Source of the DNA: Microbacterium sp. BLY
Lineage (GTDB): Bacteria > Actinomycetota > Actinomycetes > Actinomycetales > Microbacteriaceae
Reading direction: 5' to 3'
NCBI RefSeq assembly: GCF_017939615.1
Contig: NZ_JAGKSR010000001.1
Span: 62,001 to 126,000, forward strand
Length of the DNA: 64,000 nt
Part shown: piece by piece, positions 17,343-30,331 of the stretch
How the letters are laid out: each line of letters opens with the position of its first letter
Position numbering within the stretch: the first letter of the stretch is position 1
Made by a program: the position numbers and the translations under genes
Notes under the pieces: model-generated
Told to the model about the DNA's origin: nothing
Seen by the model: the letters and a program-made list of their open reading frames with translations, nothing else
Database searches by the model: none

Positions 17343-17856
17343 GCGTCCGCACGGTGCGGAGGTTCCGCGCCGTCCCGGCGACCCCGAGTGCGCGGTCGAG
17401 TACGGACGTCGTGAGCTTGGTCGTGTGCACCCCACCCGGCGCGTAGTCGATCCAGAGATCGTCCCCGACCAGCGCGAGACGTTCCCCCGGCACGAGCCGG
17501 TCGTGCAGCGCGTCGAGAGCACCCGCGACCGGCGGCGCCTCCAGGAACATCGCGTGCACGAGCTTCAGGTCCCCCTCCGGGAACGGCTGCGCCGCCTCCG
17601 AGGCCGCGAGCTGCGCGTGCGTGCGGAGGATCACGGGAGTGTCGACGCCGAACTCCGCCGCGATGAGCGCACGCACCGTCGCACAGGCGGCCGCAGGATC
17701 AGGCGGCGTCGCACACACGATGTTGCCGCTCGCGATGTAGGTGGAGACCTCGTCGAGTTCTGTCTCGGCGGCCACGACCTCGCGCAGTCGCGCCATGGGC
17801 ACGCGGTTGCGCCCGCTGACGTTCACCGCCCGGAGCAGCAGGACGCTGCGGCTCAT
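17323..17856 (-). CDS. DUF1697 protein
   Basis: This encodes 177 residues with the family's N-terminal signature VLLLRAVNVSGRNRVPMARL and ASGNIVCATPPDP. It ends in the typical WIDYAPGGVHTTKLT segment. The biochemical function of the family is unknown. The start overlaps the pncA stop by four bases, so the two genes are translationally coupled. Confidence 0.9.
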   Translation of the reverse strand: MSRSVLLLRAVNVSGRNRVPMARLREVVAAETELDEVSTYIASGNIVCATPPDPAAACATVRALIAAEFGVDTPVILRTHAQLAASEAAQPFPEGDLKLVHAMFLEAPPVAGALDALHDRLVPGERLALVGDDLWIDYAPGGVHTTKLTTSVLDRALGVAGTARNLRTVRTLIALTA

Positions 17857-18434
17857 GCCTGCGCGCTCGTCACCAGCTCGGCTCCGGCGTGCGCCAGCTC
17901 CGCGAGCGCCGCAGCGCTGGGTTCGGGCGCGACGCCGGCGATGAGATCGGTGAGGATGCGGACGCGCACGCCGTGGGCGATCGCATCCAGCGCAGACGCT
18001 CGCACACAGTGGTCGGTCGCGATCCCGACGACGTCGGCCGTGACCACCCCGGCCGCGGTCAGCACCGCGGCGACCGTTCGTCCGTCATCGTCGACACCCT
18101 CGAACATCGAGTACGCCGGCTGTCCCTGGCCTTTGCGCACGTGGTGGGTCACGGCATCGGTCGTCAGCAGCGGGTCGTACTCCGCTCCGGCGGTCCCGGC
18201 GACGCAGTGCACGGGCCAGGAATCCGTGTAGTCGGGCGTCGCGGAGAAGTGGCCGCCGTTGTCCCCCGCGGCGTCATGCCAGTCGCGGGACGCCACGATG
18301 ACGTCGTAGTCGGCGGCGTGGGCGGCGAGGTGGGCGGATACCGCGGCGGCCACCGCATCGCCGCCGGAGACGGCGAGGGCGCCGCCCTCGGTGAAGTCGT
18401 TCTGCACGTCGACGATGAGAAGGGCTCTGCTCAT
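17853..18434 (-). CDS. pncA: nicotinamidase / pyrazinamidase
   Basis: PncA hydrolyses nicotinamide to nicotinate for NAD salvage. The 193-residue protein keeps the catalytic triad D9 (LLIVDVQNDF), K101 (VRKGQGQPAYS) and C143 (GIATDHCVRASA). The metal-site residues D51 and H53 are seen in SRDWHDAAG, with a further histidine in GGHFSATP. TACGCT six bases before ATG 18434 predicts a leaderless transcript. Whether it also activates pyrazinamide cannot be judged from sequence. Confidence 0.94.
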   Translation of the reverse strand: MSRALLIVDVQNDFTEGGALAVSGGDAVAAAVSAHLAAHAADYDVIVASRDWHDAAGDNGGHFSATPDYTDSWPVHCVAGTAGAEYDPLLTTDAVTHHVRKGQGQPAYSMFEGVDDDGRTVAAVLTAAGVVTADVVGIATDHCVRASALDAIAHGVRVRILTDLIAGVAPEPSAAALAELAHAGAELVTSAQA

Positions 18435-18440
18435 GCTCCG

Positions 18441-18446
18441 AGCGTA
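18441..18446 (-). promoter_or_regulatory. -10 element of pncA (leaderless)
   Basis: TACGCT on the minus strand lies six bases upstream of ATG 18434. Confidence 0.45.
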
Positions 18447-18477
18447 CGCCCCGCTTCCGGCGGCGGAGACGAGGAAA

Positions 18478-18508
18478 CCCCCGGGATCACGAGGATCCCG
18501 GGGGTTTT
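18478..18508. terminator. bidirectional intrinsic terminator
   Basis: CCCCCGGGATC (18478-18488) pairs perfectly with GATCCCGGGGG (18494-18504), followed by TTTT on the plus strand and TTT on the minus strand. On the minus strand it lies immediately after tRNA-Thr and is probably its terminator. Confidence 0.85.
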
Positions 18509-18512
18509 CCTG

Positions 18513-18585
18513 AGCCGCTTGTCAGAATCGAACTGACGACCTTTTCATTACGAGTGAAATGCTCTGCCGACTGAGCTAAAGCGGC
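18513..18585 (-). tRNA. tRNA-Thr (anticodon CGT)
   Basis: The minus strand folds with acceptor GCCGCTT / AAGCGGC, anticodon stem TTTCA / TGAAA and loop CTCGTAA, with T-arm GTCAGTTCGATTCTGAC. A TAATAT -10 lies upstream at 18614-18619. Confidence 0.96.
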
Positions 18586-18654
18586 ATGCGACGCGTGAGC
18601 GGCGCGATCACCGATATTACCCTGTCTCGCGCTCGCTCGCGAATCGAGCGCGAC

Positions 18655-20208
18655 TCACTCGCAGCGCAGACCGTCCTCCGGCACCACGCCGTCGATCAGG
18701 AAGCCCTCCACCGCGTCGTCCACGCAGACGTTGCCCTTGTTGTATCCGGTGTGCCCCTCACCCACCCGGGTGACGAGGACGCCCTCCGCGAGCTGATCGG
18801 CGAGCGACTCCGACCACTCGTACGGGGTCGCGGGGTCGTTCGTGGTCCCGACGACGACGATGGGACCGGCGCCCTCCGCCGTGATCTTCTCGCGGGTGCC
18901 CGTGGGCGGGTAGGGCCAGACCTCGCAGGGGTCGGGTCCGGACCAGTACGGCGCGATGGTGGGCGCGCCCTCGGCGATCTTCTTGTCCGTCGCGGCTTCG
19001 GCGGCCGGATCGTCCTCGACCGGGTAGTCCATGCAGTTGTACGCACGGAACGCCTCGGTCGAGTTGTCGACGTAGGCACCGTTCTCGCGGCTGTTGTAGT
19101 AGTCGGCGAGGACAAAGGCCGTCGTCGGATCCCCCTGCAGCGCCTCATCGAGGGCCTGGGTGAGGATGCCCCAGCTGTCCTCCGAGTACAGCGCCGCGAT
19201 GATCGCCGTCATCAGGGCATCGGCACCCATGAGGCGGCCGTCTCCGTTCTCGAGCGGTGCACGATCGGCGCTCGCGAGCAGGGCCCCGAGGTCCGCCATC
19301 GCCTCGTCGACCGTCCCGTTGAACGGGCAGGAGCCGGAGTCGAGACAGTTCTGCATGTAGGCGCGCAGCGCCGACTCGAATCCGAGGGCCTGCGTGGCGC
19401 CCACGTCCAGCCCGGGGACGGACGGGTCGATGGCCCCGTCGAGCACGAGGCGGCCGGCCTTCTCCGGATAGAGCTTCGCGTAGGTCGCTCCGAGGAACGT
19501 GCCGTAGGAGTAGCCCAGGTAGTTGAGCTCCTTGTCGCCCAGCACGGCACGGAGGAGATCCATGTCACGCGCCGCGTTCACCGTGGTGATGTACGGCAGG
19601 ATCCCTTCGCTGTTGACGTCGCAGGCCTCACCGAAGGCGCGGTTCGCGTCGAGCAGCTCGGACTCCCACTCCGGGGTGCCGCGCGGCGCGGAGGGGATGC
19701 CGTACAGGTACTCGTCCATCTCCTTCGCGTCGTAGCACGTGACCGCCGTCGACGCTCCCACCCCGCGGGGGTCGAAGCCGATGACGTCGTAGTTCTCGAT
19801 GAGCGCGGGGCCGACCGCGTAGTCGAGGCTCCCCTGGATGAGGTCGACGCCGCTGGCGCCGGGACCACCGGGGTTGGTGAGCAGCGAGCCGATCGCCTCA
19901 CCCTCGGCGCGGTGGCGCACGACGGCCAGCTCGATCTCTCCGGCCGACGGATCCTCCCAGTCGAGCGGTGCGGTGACGGTCGTGCAGTCGAACCCCTGAC
20001 CGCACTCCGTCCAGTCCAACTCCTGGGAGTAGTACGGCAGGAGGGCGTCGGCGACCCCCTCGGTGTCGGGCGTCTTCTCGGCGGCCGGCTTCGAGGACTG
20101 CTCGGGGATCATGGCGTACAGACACCCGGAGAGCGCGACCGAGGCGGCGGCCAGGCCGGCGATGATCGCCGCGGTGCGACGAAGGCGGGGCAGGGGTCGG
20201 GTGTTCAC
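18655..20208 (-). CDS. secreted alpha/beta-hydrolase, TAP-like peptidase lipoprotein
   Basis: The 517-residue protein resembles Streptomyces tripeptidyl aminopeptidases (SlpD/SlpE type). The signal peptide ends in VALSGC (lipidated C29). The oxyanion segment LLTNPGGPGASGVD and the nucleophile S234 in YLGYSYGTFLGATYA are clear. A C-terminal TAP-like segment carries the catalytic histidine in RVGEGHTGYNKG. Several cysteines suggest disulfides. GTG 20208 overlaps the holB stop by four bases, so an exported hydrolase is translated from the replication operon. The substrate is unknown. Confidence 0.92.
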   Translation of the reverse strand: MNTRPLPRLRRTAAIIAGLAAASVALSGCLYAMIPEQSSKPAAEKTPDTEGVADALLPYYSQELDWTECGQGFDCTTVTAPLDWEDPSAGEIELAVVRHRAEGEAIGSLLTNPGGPGASGVDLIQGSLDYAVGPALIENYDVIGFDPRGVGASTAVTCYDAKEMDEYLYGIPSAPRGTPEWESELLDANRAFGEACDVNSEGILPYITTVNAARDMDLLRAVLGDKELNYLGYSYGTFLGATYAKLYPEKAGRLVLDGAIDPSVPGLDVGATQALGFESALRAYMQNCLDSGSCPFNGTVDEAMADLGALLASADRAPLENGDGRLMGADALMTAIIAALYSEDSWGILTQALDEALQGDPTTAFVLADYYNSRENGAYVDNSTEAFRAYNCMDYPVEDDPAAEAATDKKIAEGAPTIAPYWSGPDPCEVWPYPPTGTREKITAEGAGPIVVVGTTNDPATPYEWSESLADQLAEGVLVTRVGEGHTGYNKGNVCVDDAVEGFLIDGVVPEDGLRCE

Positions 20209-21362
20209 GGTTTCCTCCCGCTCGTGACGGTCACGAGCAAACTCTCGAGCGCGAGCAGCGGGGCGACGTTGCGCTCCAGCGCTTCACGGGTCTCGGCCAG
20301 GTGATCGAGGACGACGAGCGTCCGTTCCACGTCCCAGGCGGCGGCGAGACCGGCCAGCTCGGCGCGGAGTTCGCGGTTGATGAGATCATCGCCGCGCCCG
20401 TACTGCAGCATCACGACGTCGCGGAACAGCGACTGCAGGTCGGTGAGGACGCGGTCGATGCCATCGCGGAGGCTCCGCGTGGCCCGCTTCTTCTGCTCGT
20501 CCTCCAGCGCGGACACCTGGGAGCGGAGGGCCGGGGGCACCGCCTGCCCCTCGGCGACGCCGACGGTGCGCAGCAGAGCGGCGCGTTCTGCGGCGTCCCG
20601 CTCGGCGGTCAGCGCCTTGGCGTCTTCCGTCGCAGCCTGGATGATGCGCCCGGCGACCTCGACGGCGTCGTTGACCCCGCGCACTCCCAGCACCGCGCGG
20701 AGGGTCTCGTCGCGGCGTCGGCGGGCGGCGTCGTCCGTCGCCAGACGCTGCGCCATGCCGATGTGGCGCTGGGCGTGCCGGGCGGCCTGCTCGGCGACCG
20801 CCTCGTCCACCCCCGTCCGGAGACTGATGAGGCGGGACACGTCGGCCACGTCGGGTTCGCGGAGACGGAGCGACCGCACCCGGGACCGGATGGTGGGAAG
20901 GAGGTCCGCCTCGCTGGGCGCGCAGAGGATCCAGACCGTCTGCTCCGGCGGCTCTTCGAGGGCCTTGAGCAGCACGTTCGAGGTGCGCTCGACCATCCGG
21001 TCGGCGTCCTCGACGACGATGACCCGGTAGCGCCCGGCGGACGGGGCGAAGTACGAGCGCTCGACGAGGGCGCGCGCCTCGGCGATGGTGATGATCACCT
21101 TGTCGGTGCGCAGCGCCGTGACATCGGGATGCGTGCCGGCGAGGACCTGGCGCATCGTGGCCTCGTCGTCCGGCCCCTCGGCGATGAGCGCGGCCGCGAA
21201 CGCGTACGCGAGCGTCGAGCGCCCGGACCCGGGAGGGCCGGTGATCAGCCAGGCGTGGGAGAGCGCGGCGGGATCGGACGAGGCGGCACGCAGCGTCTCG
21301 ACGGCGGCTTCCTGCCCCCAGACGTCGGCCCACGGGAACGGTGCGGCGAGGGTCGAGGGCAT
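20205..21362 (-). CDS. holB: DNA polymerase III subunit delta'
   Basis: Delta' is the fixed subunit of the clamp loader that works with DnaX and delta. The 385-residue protein has an AAA+ fold with GPPGSGRST at 42-50, where arginine replaces the P-loop lysine. That fits the non-hydrolysing role of delta'. ALEEPPEQTVWILCAPSEAD and LPTIRSRVRSLRL (SRC-like box) follow. A TAGGCT element six bases upstream of ATG 21362 suggests its own leaderless promoter despite being downstream of tmk. Confidence 0.93.
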   Translation of the reverse strand: MPSTLAAPFPWADVWGQEAAVETLRAASSDPAALSHAWLITGPPGSGRSTLAYAFAAALIAEGPDDEATMRQVLAGTHPDVTALRTDKVIITIAEARALVERSYFAPSAGRYRVIVVEDADRMVERTSNVLLKALEEPPEQTVWILCAPSEADLLPTIRSRVRSLRLREPDVADVSRLISLRTGVDEAVAEQAARHAQRHIGMAQRLATDDAARRRRDETLRAVLGVRGVNDAVEVAGRIIQAATEDAKALTAERDAAERAALLRTVGVAEGQAVPPALRSQVSALEDEQKKRATRSLRDGIDRVLTDLQSLFRDVVMLQYGRGDDLINRELRAELAGLAAAWDVERTLVVLDHLAETREALERNVAPLLALESLLVTVTSGRKP

Positions 21363-21368
21363 GCTCTC

Positions 21369-21374
21369 AGCCTA
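21369..21374 (-). promoter_or_regulatory. -10 element of holB (leaderless)
   Basis: TAGGCT on the minus strand is six bases before ATG 21362, within the 87-base tmk-holB gap. The rest of that gap holds nothing recognised. Confidence 0.45.
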
Positions 21375-21449
21375 ATCGGGACCGCCGACGACGCCACCAC
21401 CGCCTCGATCCTCGTGCGCAACGGGCACGGAGGCCCCGGGTGGGGAGGA

Positions 21450-22075
21450 TCAGTCGAGGAGGGCGGACACCCGGGCGCGGATGCGGTCGGCGATGCGGGC
21501 CGGCGCCTCGGCGGCGTCGAGGACGAGGAACCGCTCGGGTTCGGCGCGCGCGAGGTCGAGATACGCCTCGCGCACCCGCGCGTGGAACGTCTCCTGCTCG
21601 GCCTCCAGCCGGTCGAACGGCTTGTCGGCCGAGTCGAGGCGCGTGCGGGCGGTGGCGGGATCGAGGTCAAGGAGCACCGTCAGGTCGGGCAGCGCCCCCT
21701 CCGCCGCCCACAGGGAGAGGTCCCGGATCTGGGCCGCGTCGAGCACGCGCCCCGCCCCCTGGTAGGCCACGGACGAGTCGAGGTAGCGGTCCTGCAGCAC
21801 GATCTCGCCGCGGGCGAGCGCCGGGCGCACGACCGTGGCGACGTGGTGCGCCCGATCGGCCGCGTACAGGAGCGCTTCGGCCCGCGGAGCGATGTCCCCG
21901 CGGTGGTGGAGGACGATGTCGCGGATCAGCTGCCCGACGTCGGACCCTCCCGGCTCGCGCGTCCGCACGACCGTGCGGCCGCTCTGCTCCAGCCAGGTGG
22001 CGAGGAGATCGGACTGGGTCGTCTTCCCCGAGCCGTCCCCACCCTCCAGTGTGATCCAGAGACCGGGGCCTGCGG

Positions 22076-22079
<4 letters not shown>
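21450..22079 (-). CDS. tmk: thymidylate kinase
   Basis: Tmk phosphorylates dTMP to dTDP. The 209-residue protein has the P-loop EGGDGSGKTTQS near residues 12-23, the DR(Y/H/F) motif in VLQDRYLDSSVAYQG, and RTREPGGSDVG. The GTG start at 22079 overlaps the topA stop by four bases, so topA-tmk are coupled. This topA-tmk-holB arrangement is common in actinobacteria. Confidence 0.95.
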
Positions 22080-24940
<2,861 letters not shown>

Positions 24941-25020
24941 GGGGGCGTCCTTTCTTCGAAGCACACCATACACACCGCTGTACGGGGGTCGTTCCCAGCG
25001 GGCGAGGGGTAGAGCCGCCG

Positions 25021-25350
25021 TCACGGTTCTTCGGGTGGCCCGGCGCGGGCTCGGGAGACGGCAGCGAGTCCAGCGTACGCCGCCTGCACCGACACGGTCG
25101 CCACGTCCCCTTCCAGCGAACAGCCCGTCAGGGCCGTGCCGCTCGCCTCGGCGACCCTGGCGGCCACGACGCACGGCTCGTCCCGCACGGCCACGGCGCC
25201 GGTCGCGGCGTCGGCGGCTGCGAGCGCGGCCGCATCGGCAGCGCCCGCCGCGCGCTGGGCGGTGACCGCCGCACCGCCCACCGCTGCGAGGCCGAGGGAC
25301 AGGGTGGCGCTCACCACGAGGACACCGGCCGCAAGCGCGGATCCCGCCAT
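25021..25350 (-). CDS. Rv3654c-family TadE-like protein
   Basis: This encodes 109 residues from ATG 25350. The N-terminal hydrophobic segment MAGSALAAGVLVVSATLSLG is followed by an alanine-rich helix (QRAAGAADAAALAAADAATG). Two cysteines in EPCVVAARV and LTGCSLEGDV may form a disulfide. The pattern matches the Rv3654c-type secreted pseudopilin-like proteins at the end of actinobacterial Tad loci. It overlaps the upstream TadE gene (ATGA). Confidence 0.85.
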   Translation of the reverse strand: MAGSALAAGVLVVSATLSLGLAAVGGAAVTAQRAAGAADAAALAAADAATGAVAVRDEPCVVAARVAEASGTALTGCSLEGDVATVSVQAAYAGLAAVSRARAGPPEEP

Positions 25351-25733
25351 CAGCGTCCTCCGTCCAGGGCGCAGCTCGAGGCACGCAGCGGGAAGCTGAT
25401 GACGGTGCCGACCGACACTCGCAGCGTCGCCGTCGCACACACGAGGTCGTCGGCGGGAGCGAACGAGGCGTGGGCGCCGGGAACCGCCCGGTGCAGGGCA
25501 CCCATCGCCACGGCCGTGTCCTCGCCCCGGCCGAGCAGGCGGGCGGTGTCGGCGACCGCATCCTGCAGCGCGACCTGCCGGGCGGCAGCGGCGAGCCCCC
25601 CGGCGCCGAGCAGCAGGACGAGCACGACCGCGGGCAGCGCGAGCGCCAACTCGGCCGCGACGGCTCCCTGGTCACCGTGCAGCGCCCGGCCTCTCGTCGG
25701 CCGGCGCGAGGGGGCTCCTCGATGCCGCGTCAT
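25350..25733 (-). CDS. TadE-like minor pilin
   Basis: This encodes 127 residues. A basic N-terminus ends at GDQGAVAAELALALPAVVLV. That is a prepilin-like G(A)VAAE site followed by one hydrophobic helix, as in TadE minor pilins. The C-terminal part is extracytoplasmic with two cysteines (DLVCATATL, ASSCALDGG). Overlaps of four bases on both sides tie it to the DUF4244 gene and the Rv3654c-like gene. Confidence 0.88.
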   Translation of the reverse strand: MTRHRGAPSRRPTRGRALHGDQGAVAAELALALPAVVLVLLLGAGGLAAAARQVALQDAVADTARLLGRGEDTAVAMGALHRAVPGAHASFAPADDLVCATATLRVSVGTVISFPLRASSCALDGGR

Positions 25734-25939
25734 GACACCGTCAACGCCCGACGGACGAGGTCGGTGAGGATGCCGCGCACCTCGTCCGAGCGCATGATGG
25801 CCACCAGCAGCCCGGCGAAGGCGACGGCCGCCATCGTGGTGATCGCATACTCCGCCGTGGCTGCACCGGTGTCGTCCCCGAAGAGGGCATGCGCCCGGCG
25901 GCGAGTCAGGGTGGGCAGGGTGGGCAGGGTGGGGTTCAT
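25730..25939 (-). CDS. DUF4244 protein, probable major Flp-type pilin
   Basis: The product is only 69 residues: a basic leader ending FGDDTG, then AATAEYAITTMAAVAFAGLL. The G25/E30 arrangement is that of type IVb prepilins, cut by a prepilin peptidase after the glycine. In this operon position it is the likely structural pilin. No prepilin peptidase gene (TadV) is present in the window. Confidence 0.88.
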   Translation of the reverse strand: MNPTLPTLPTLTRRRAHALFGDDTGAATAEYAITTMAAVAFAGLLVAIMRSDEVRGILTDLVRRALTVS

Positions 25940-25969
25940 GTTCGTACCTCTTTCTCTCTGTGATGGCGG

Positions 25970-26866
25970 TCAGGTCGGCAGGGGCGTCGTGACGAGGACG
26001 CTCAGGAGGAGCGGCGCGACGCCGAGGAGGAGGAAGGCGGGCAGAGTGCAGATGCCCAGCGGCAGAAGCAGACGGGTGGACAGCCGCGCGGCGCGGAGAC
26101 GTCCCGCCACGCGGGCTCGATGTCGGTCCTGGGCCGCCGCGGCCCGGAGGAGCTCGATGGCCGGGACGCCGGCCGCGCGGGACAACTCGAGCACCTCCCC
26201 CACGCGCTCCTTCCCGAGCGGATCGACCACGCGGGTCTCGGCCGCGAGGCGCACGGCCCGGTCGATCGGGGCGCCACCGGCGAGGGCCACGGCCACCAGT
26301 TCCGCCGCCATCCCCGGTGTGCCCGGCTCCGGACCCGCGCGCCGCAGCAGGCGCCGCGTCCACATCCGGGCGGCGACGACCAGCAGGAGACCGGCGAGGA
26401 CGCAGGCCGTACCGATCGGGTTCGCCACCATCACACCGAGCGTGTCGAACCCCAGAGCGAAGCCCAGCAGCAGCCCGACCAACGGCATCCAGAGGAGAAG
26501 CCGCGCGGTGCCGGCAGGCTCCGCGAGGGCGACCCGCACATCGTCTGCGGCGGACGCCGCATCCCGCAGGGCCTCCGCGATCGTGCGGAGCACGTCGGCG
26601 AGGGGCGCGCCGACGGTGGCGGCGATCTCCCAGGCTGCCGCCAGTTCGACCCACATGCCGCCCTGCGCCTCGATCGCCGCGACCAGGGGCAGGCCGTCGT
26701 CCGTGCGCGTGAGCACCGCCGCCGCGACCTCGTCCCCCGTGCTCGCGAGATGACGCCAGGCCACGAGAGGGACGGCTCCGGCCTGCAGCAGGACCGCGAG
26801 GGTCTGGACGGAGTCCGCGATGTCGGACACCCGCGGCGTCGAGTCTCTGGCGAAGAACCTCACCAC
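25970..26866 (-). CDS. Tad type II secretion F-domain membrane protein (TadB/TadC)
   Basis: The 298-residue protein has two F-type helical domains (about 20-130 and 200-280) and membrane segments at roughly 135-185 and 270-295. A single gene stands where many bacteria have separate tadB and tadC. It forms the inner-membrane platform for the Tad pilus. The start lies inside the 3' end of the ATPase gene (7-base overlap). Confidence 0.88.
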   Translation of the reverse strand: MVRFFARDSTPRVSDIADSVQTLAVLLQAGAVPLVAWRHLASTGDEVAAAVLTRTDDGLPLVAAIEAQGGMWVELAAAWEIAATVGAPLADVLRTIAEALRDAASAADDVRVALAEPAGTARLLLWMPLVGLLLGFALGFDTLGVMVANPIGTACVLAGLLLVVAARMWTRRLLRRAGPEPGTPGMAAELVAVALAGGAPIDRAVRLAAETRVVDPLGKERVGEVLELSRAAGVPAIELLRAAAAQDRHRARVAGRLRAARLSTRLLLPLGICTLPAFLLLGVAPLLLSVLVTTPLPT

Positions 26867-27864
26867 GGCTGCACCTCCTCGATCGACAGGCGATCCTCCG
26901 CCATCCGGAAACGGCCGGCGCGACGGATGCGCCGGATGCCGTCGGGGCCGCGGTCGAGATGCAGAACAACCGAGAACGCGCTCACGGCCTGGCGCGCGAG
27001 GGCGACGGCGTCCATGCCGGCCAGCGCGCCCAGCGCCTCCAACCGCGCCGGAACGTCCGGCAGGTCGTTGGCGTGGAGGGTCCCGGCCCCGCCGTCATGG
27101 CCGGTGTTGAGGGCCGTGAGCAGCTCGCGCACCTCCTCGCCTCGGCACTCGCCGACGACGAGGCGGTCGGGCCGCATGCGCAGCGACTCCCGGACCAAGC
27201 GGGCGAGGTCGATCCCGCCCGCTCCTTCGAGATTCGGCTGTCGCGCCTCCAGCGCCACGTGATGCGGATGCCGGGGTCGCAGCTCCGCCACGTCCTCGAT
27301 GGTCACGATGCGCTCGTCGTGCGGCACCGCGGTCAACAGCGCCGACAGCAACGTCGTCTTGCCGCTGCCCGTGCCACCGGTGAGGAGGACGTTGGCCCGA
27401 GAGTGCACCAGACCGGCGAGCCACTGCTGCTGCCGCGCATCGAACGTGCCCCGTGCCGCGAGCGCGTCGAGGTCGGCCGCGTGCACCCGCGGGATCCGGA
27501 TCGACAGCGACGTGCCGCGGGCCGCCACCGGCGCGAGGACTGCATGGACGCGGGCACCGGAGCCGAGCCGCACGTCCACGCACGGCGTCTGATCGTCGAG
27601 GTGGCGTCCGCCGAGCGCCACGAGGGCGACGGCGAGCTCGCGCACCTCGCGTTCCGTGCTCCGCCAGGTGGGCACGCGCTCCGCGCCGCGCCCGCGGTCG
27701 ACGAAGAGGGTGTCGGCCCCGTTGACGAACATGTCGGTCACCTCGTCGTCGAGGAACGCCGCGAGCGGCGCGAACACCGGCTCGCCGCCGAGGGCCGCCT
27801 GCGGCGACGCGGCGGCGTCCTCGGAGCCGGAAGGCCGGGGCTGGATGACGAATCGATCGGGCAT
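26860..27864 (-). CDS. cpaF: Tad pilus assembly ATPase (TadA/CpaF)
   Basis: The 334-residue traffic ATPase powers pilus assembly. Walker A is GGTGSGKTT at 163-171, the Asp box is IVTIEDVAELRP, Walker B is RPDRLVVGECRGEEV and the His box is GHDGGAGTLHANDL. TAGCGT six bases before ATG 27864 predicts a leaderless start for the five-gene Tad operon. The usual Ssd/CpaE-like gene upstream is missing: the next element is a 6C-type RNA on the same strand. Confidence 0.93.
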   Translation of the reverse strand: MPDRFVIQPRPSGSEDAAASPQAALGGEPVFAPLAAFLDDEVTDMFVNGADTLFVDRGRGAERVPTWRSTEREVRELAVALVALGGRHLDDQTPCVDVRLGSGARVHAVLAPVAARGTSLSIRIPRVHAADLDALAARGTFDARQQQWLAGLVHSRANVLLTGGTGSGKTTLLSALLTAVPHDERIVTIEDVAELRPRHPHHVALEARQPNLEGAGGIDLARLVRESLRMRPDRLVVGECRGEEVRELLTALNTGHDGGAGTLHANDLPDVPARLEALGALAGMDAVALARQAVSAFSVVLHLDRGPDGIRRIRRAGRFRMAEDRLSIEEVQPW

Positions 27865-27870
27865 ACGGCG

Positions 27871-27876
27871 ACGCTA
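27871..27876 (-). promoter_or_regulatory. -10 element of the Tad operon (leaderless)
   Basis: TAGCGT on the minus strand lies six bases upstream of ATG 27864. No -35 is obvious. The 27877-28004 stretch beyond it holds nothing else recognised. Confidence 0.45.
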
Positions 27877-28004
27877 GGCGGCGGATCGGCTCTAACGACT
27901 GCGGGCTCAGGGCACCGGCCGACGGCTGTGAACAAGGCGTGCACAGGGACGCCGGTGCAGGACGACGGACCGTCGAGGGGCAGCCCGACGGGGAGCGCTC
28001 CCAT

Positions 28005-28103
28005 GAGAAAGGGCGGCACCTCACGGGGGGAATGAGGTGCCGCCCACGGCAGCTCTCGATCCGGGGGAATCGGGCTCGCCAAGGCCGGAATGAGATTCGG
28101 CTG
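28005..28103 (-). ncRNA. 6C small RNA
   Basis: The RNA has two C-loop hairpins, the defining trait of 6C RNA. The first is CGAT-TCCCCCGG-ATCG (about 28055-28075). The second is a perfect 13-bp stem (28011-28023 with 28033-28045) around a loop containing exactly six C residues. The second stem is followed by TTTCTC and doubles as terminator. A strong promoter lies upstream. In M. tuberculosis the homologue (B11) sits next to the Tad locus, the same neighbourhood as here. In mycobacteria it acts on mRNAs through its C-rich loops. Confidence 0.85.
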
Positions 28104-28109
28104 TCGTCG

Positions 28110-28137
28110 AGTGTACGCAAGGCGACCGTCCTGACAA
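28110..28137 (-). promoter_or_regulatory. promoter of the 6C RNA
   Basis: TTGTCA (28132-28137), 16-base spacer and TACACT (28110-28115) on the minus strand form the best housekeeping-type promoter in the window. Start is expected near 28103. Confidence 0.75.
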
Positions 28138-28189
28138 AACCCGGTCGGGTACCGACTTTCGGCAGTATTCGGCCGCTCGGACCCGCGGA

Positions 28190-28195
28190 TAGATT
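28190..28195 (+). promoter_or_regulatory. possible -10 element for acs
   Basis: TAGATT lies about 70 bases upstream of the acs start. The rest of 28138-28267 shows no gene. Confidence 0.3.
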
Positions 28196-28267
28196 CGCCC
28201 TGACATGGTCGCCCTCCCCCTGCGGCCGTGCCTGCACGACCCGAATGCCGCAAAGGAGCGCCTGCCG

Positions 28268-30235
<1,968 letters not shown>

Positions 30236-30256
30236 CCCGAGCCCCCGGGTTCACGT

Positions 30257-30296
30257 CGAGACCCCCTGCTGCGGATGTCCGCAGCAGGGGGTCTCG
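30257..30296. terminator. bidirectional terminator between acs and RidA genes
   Basis: A perfect 18-bp stem, 30257-30274 with 30279-30296, has a four-base loop (ATGT). It separates two convergent genes. It is among the strongest hairpins in the window. Confidence 0.85.
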
Positions 30297-30331
30297 GCGA
30301 TTGTGCGGGGTATCGGCGACCCGGGTGGGAA

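Noticed and set aside
28011..28045. Attenuator hairpin in the Tad operon leader
   Set aside because: A -10 element next to the cpaF start predicts a leaderless Tad transcript, and the hairpin fits the terminal stem of a 6C RNA with its own promoter.
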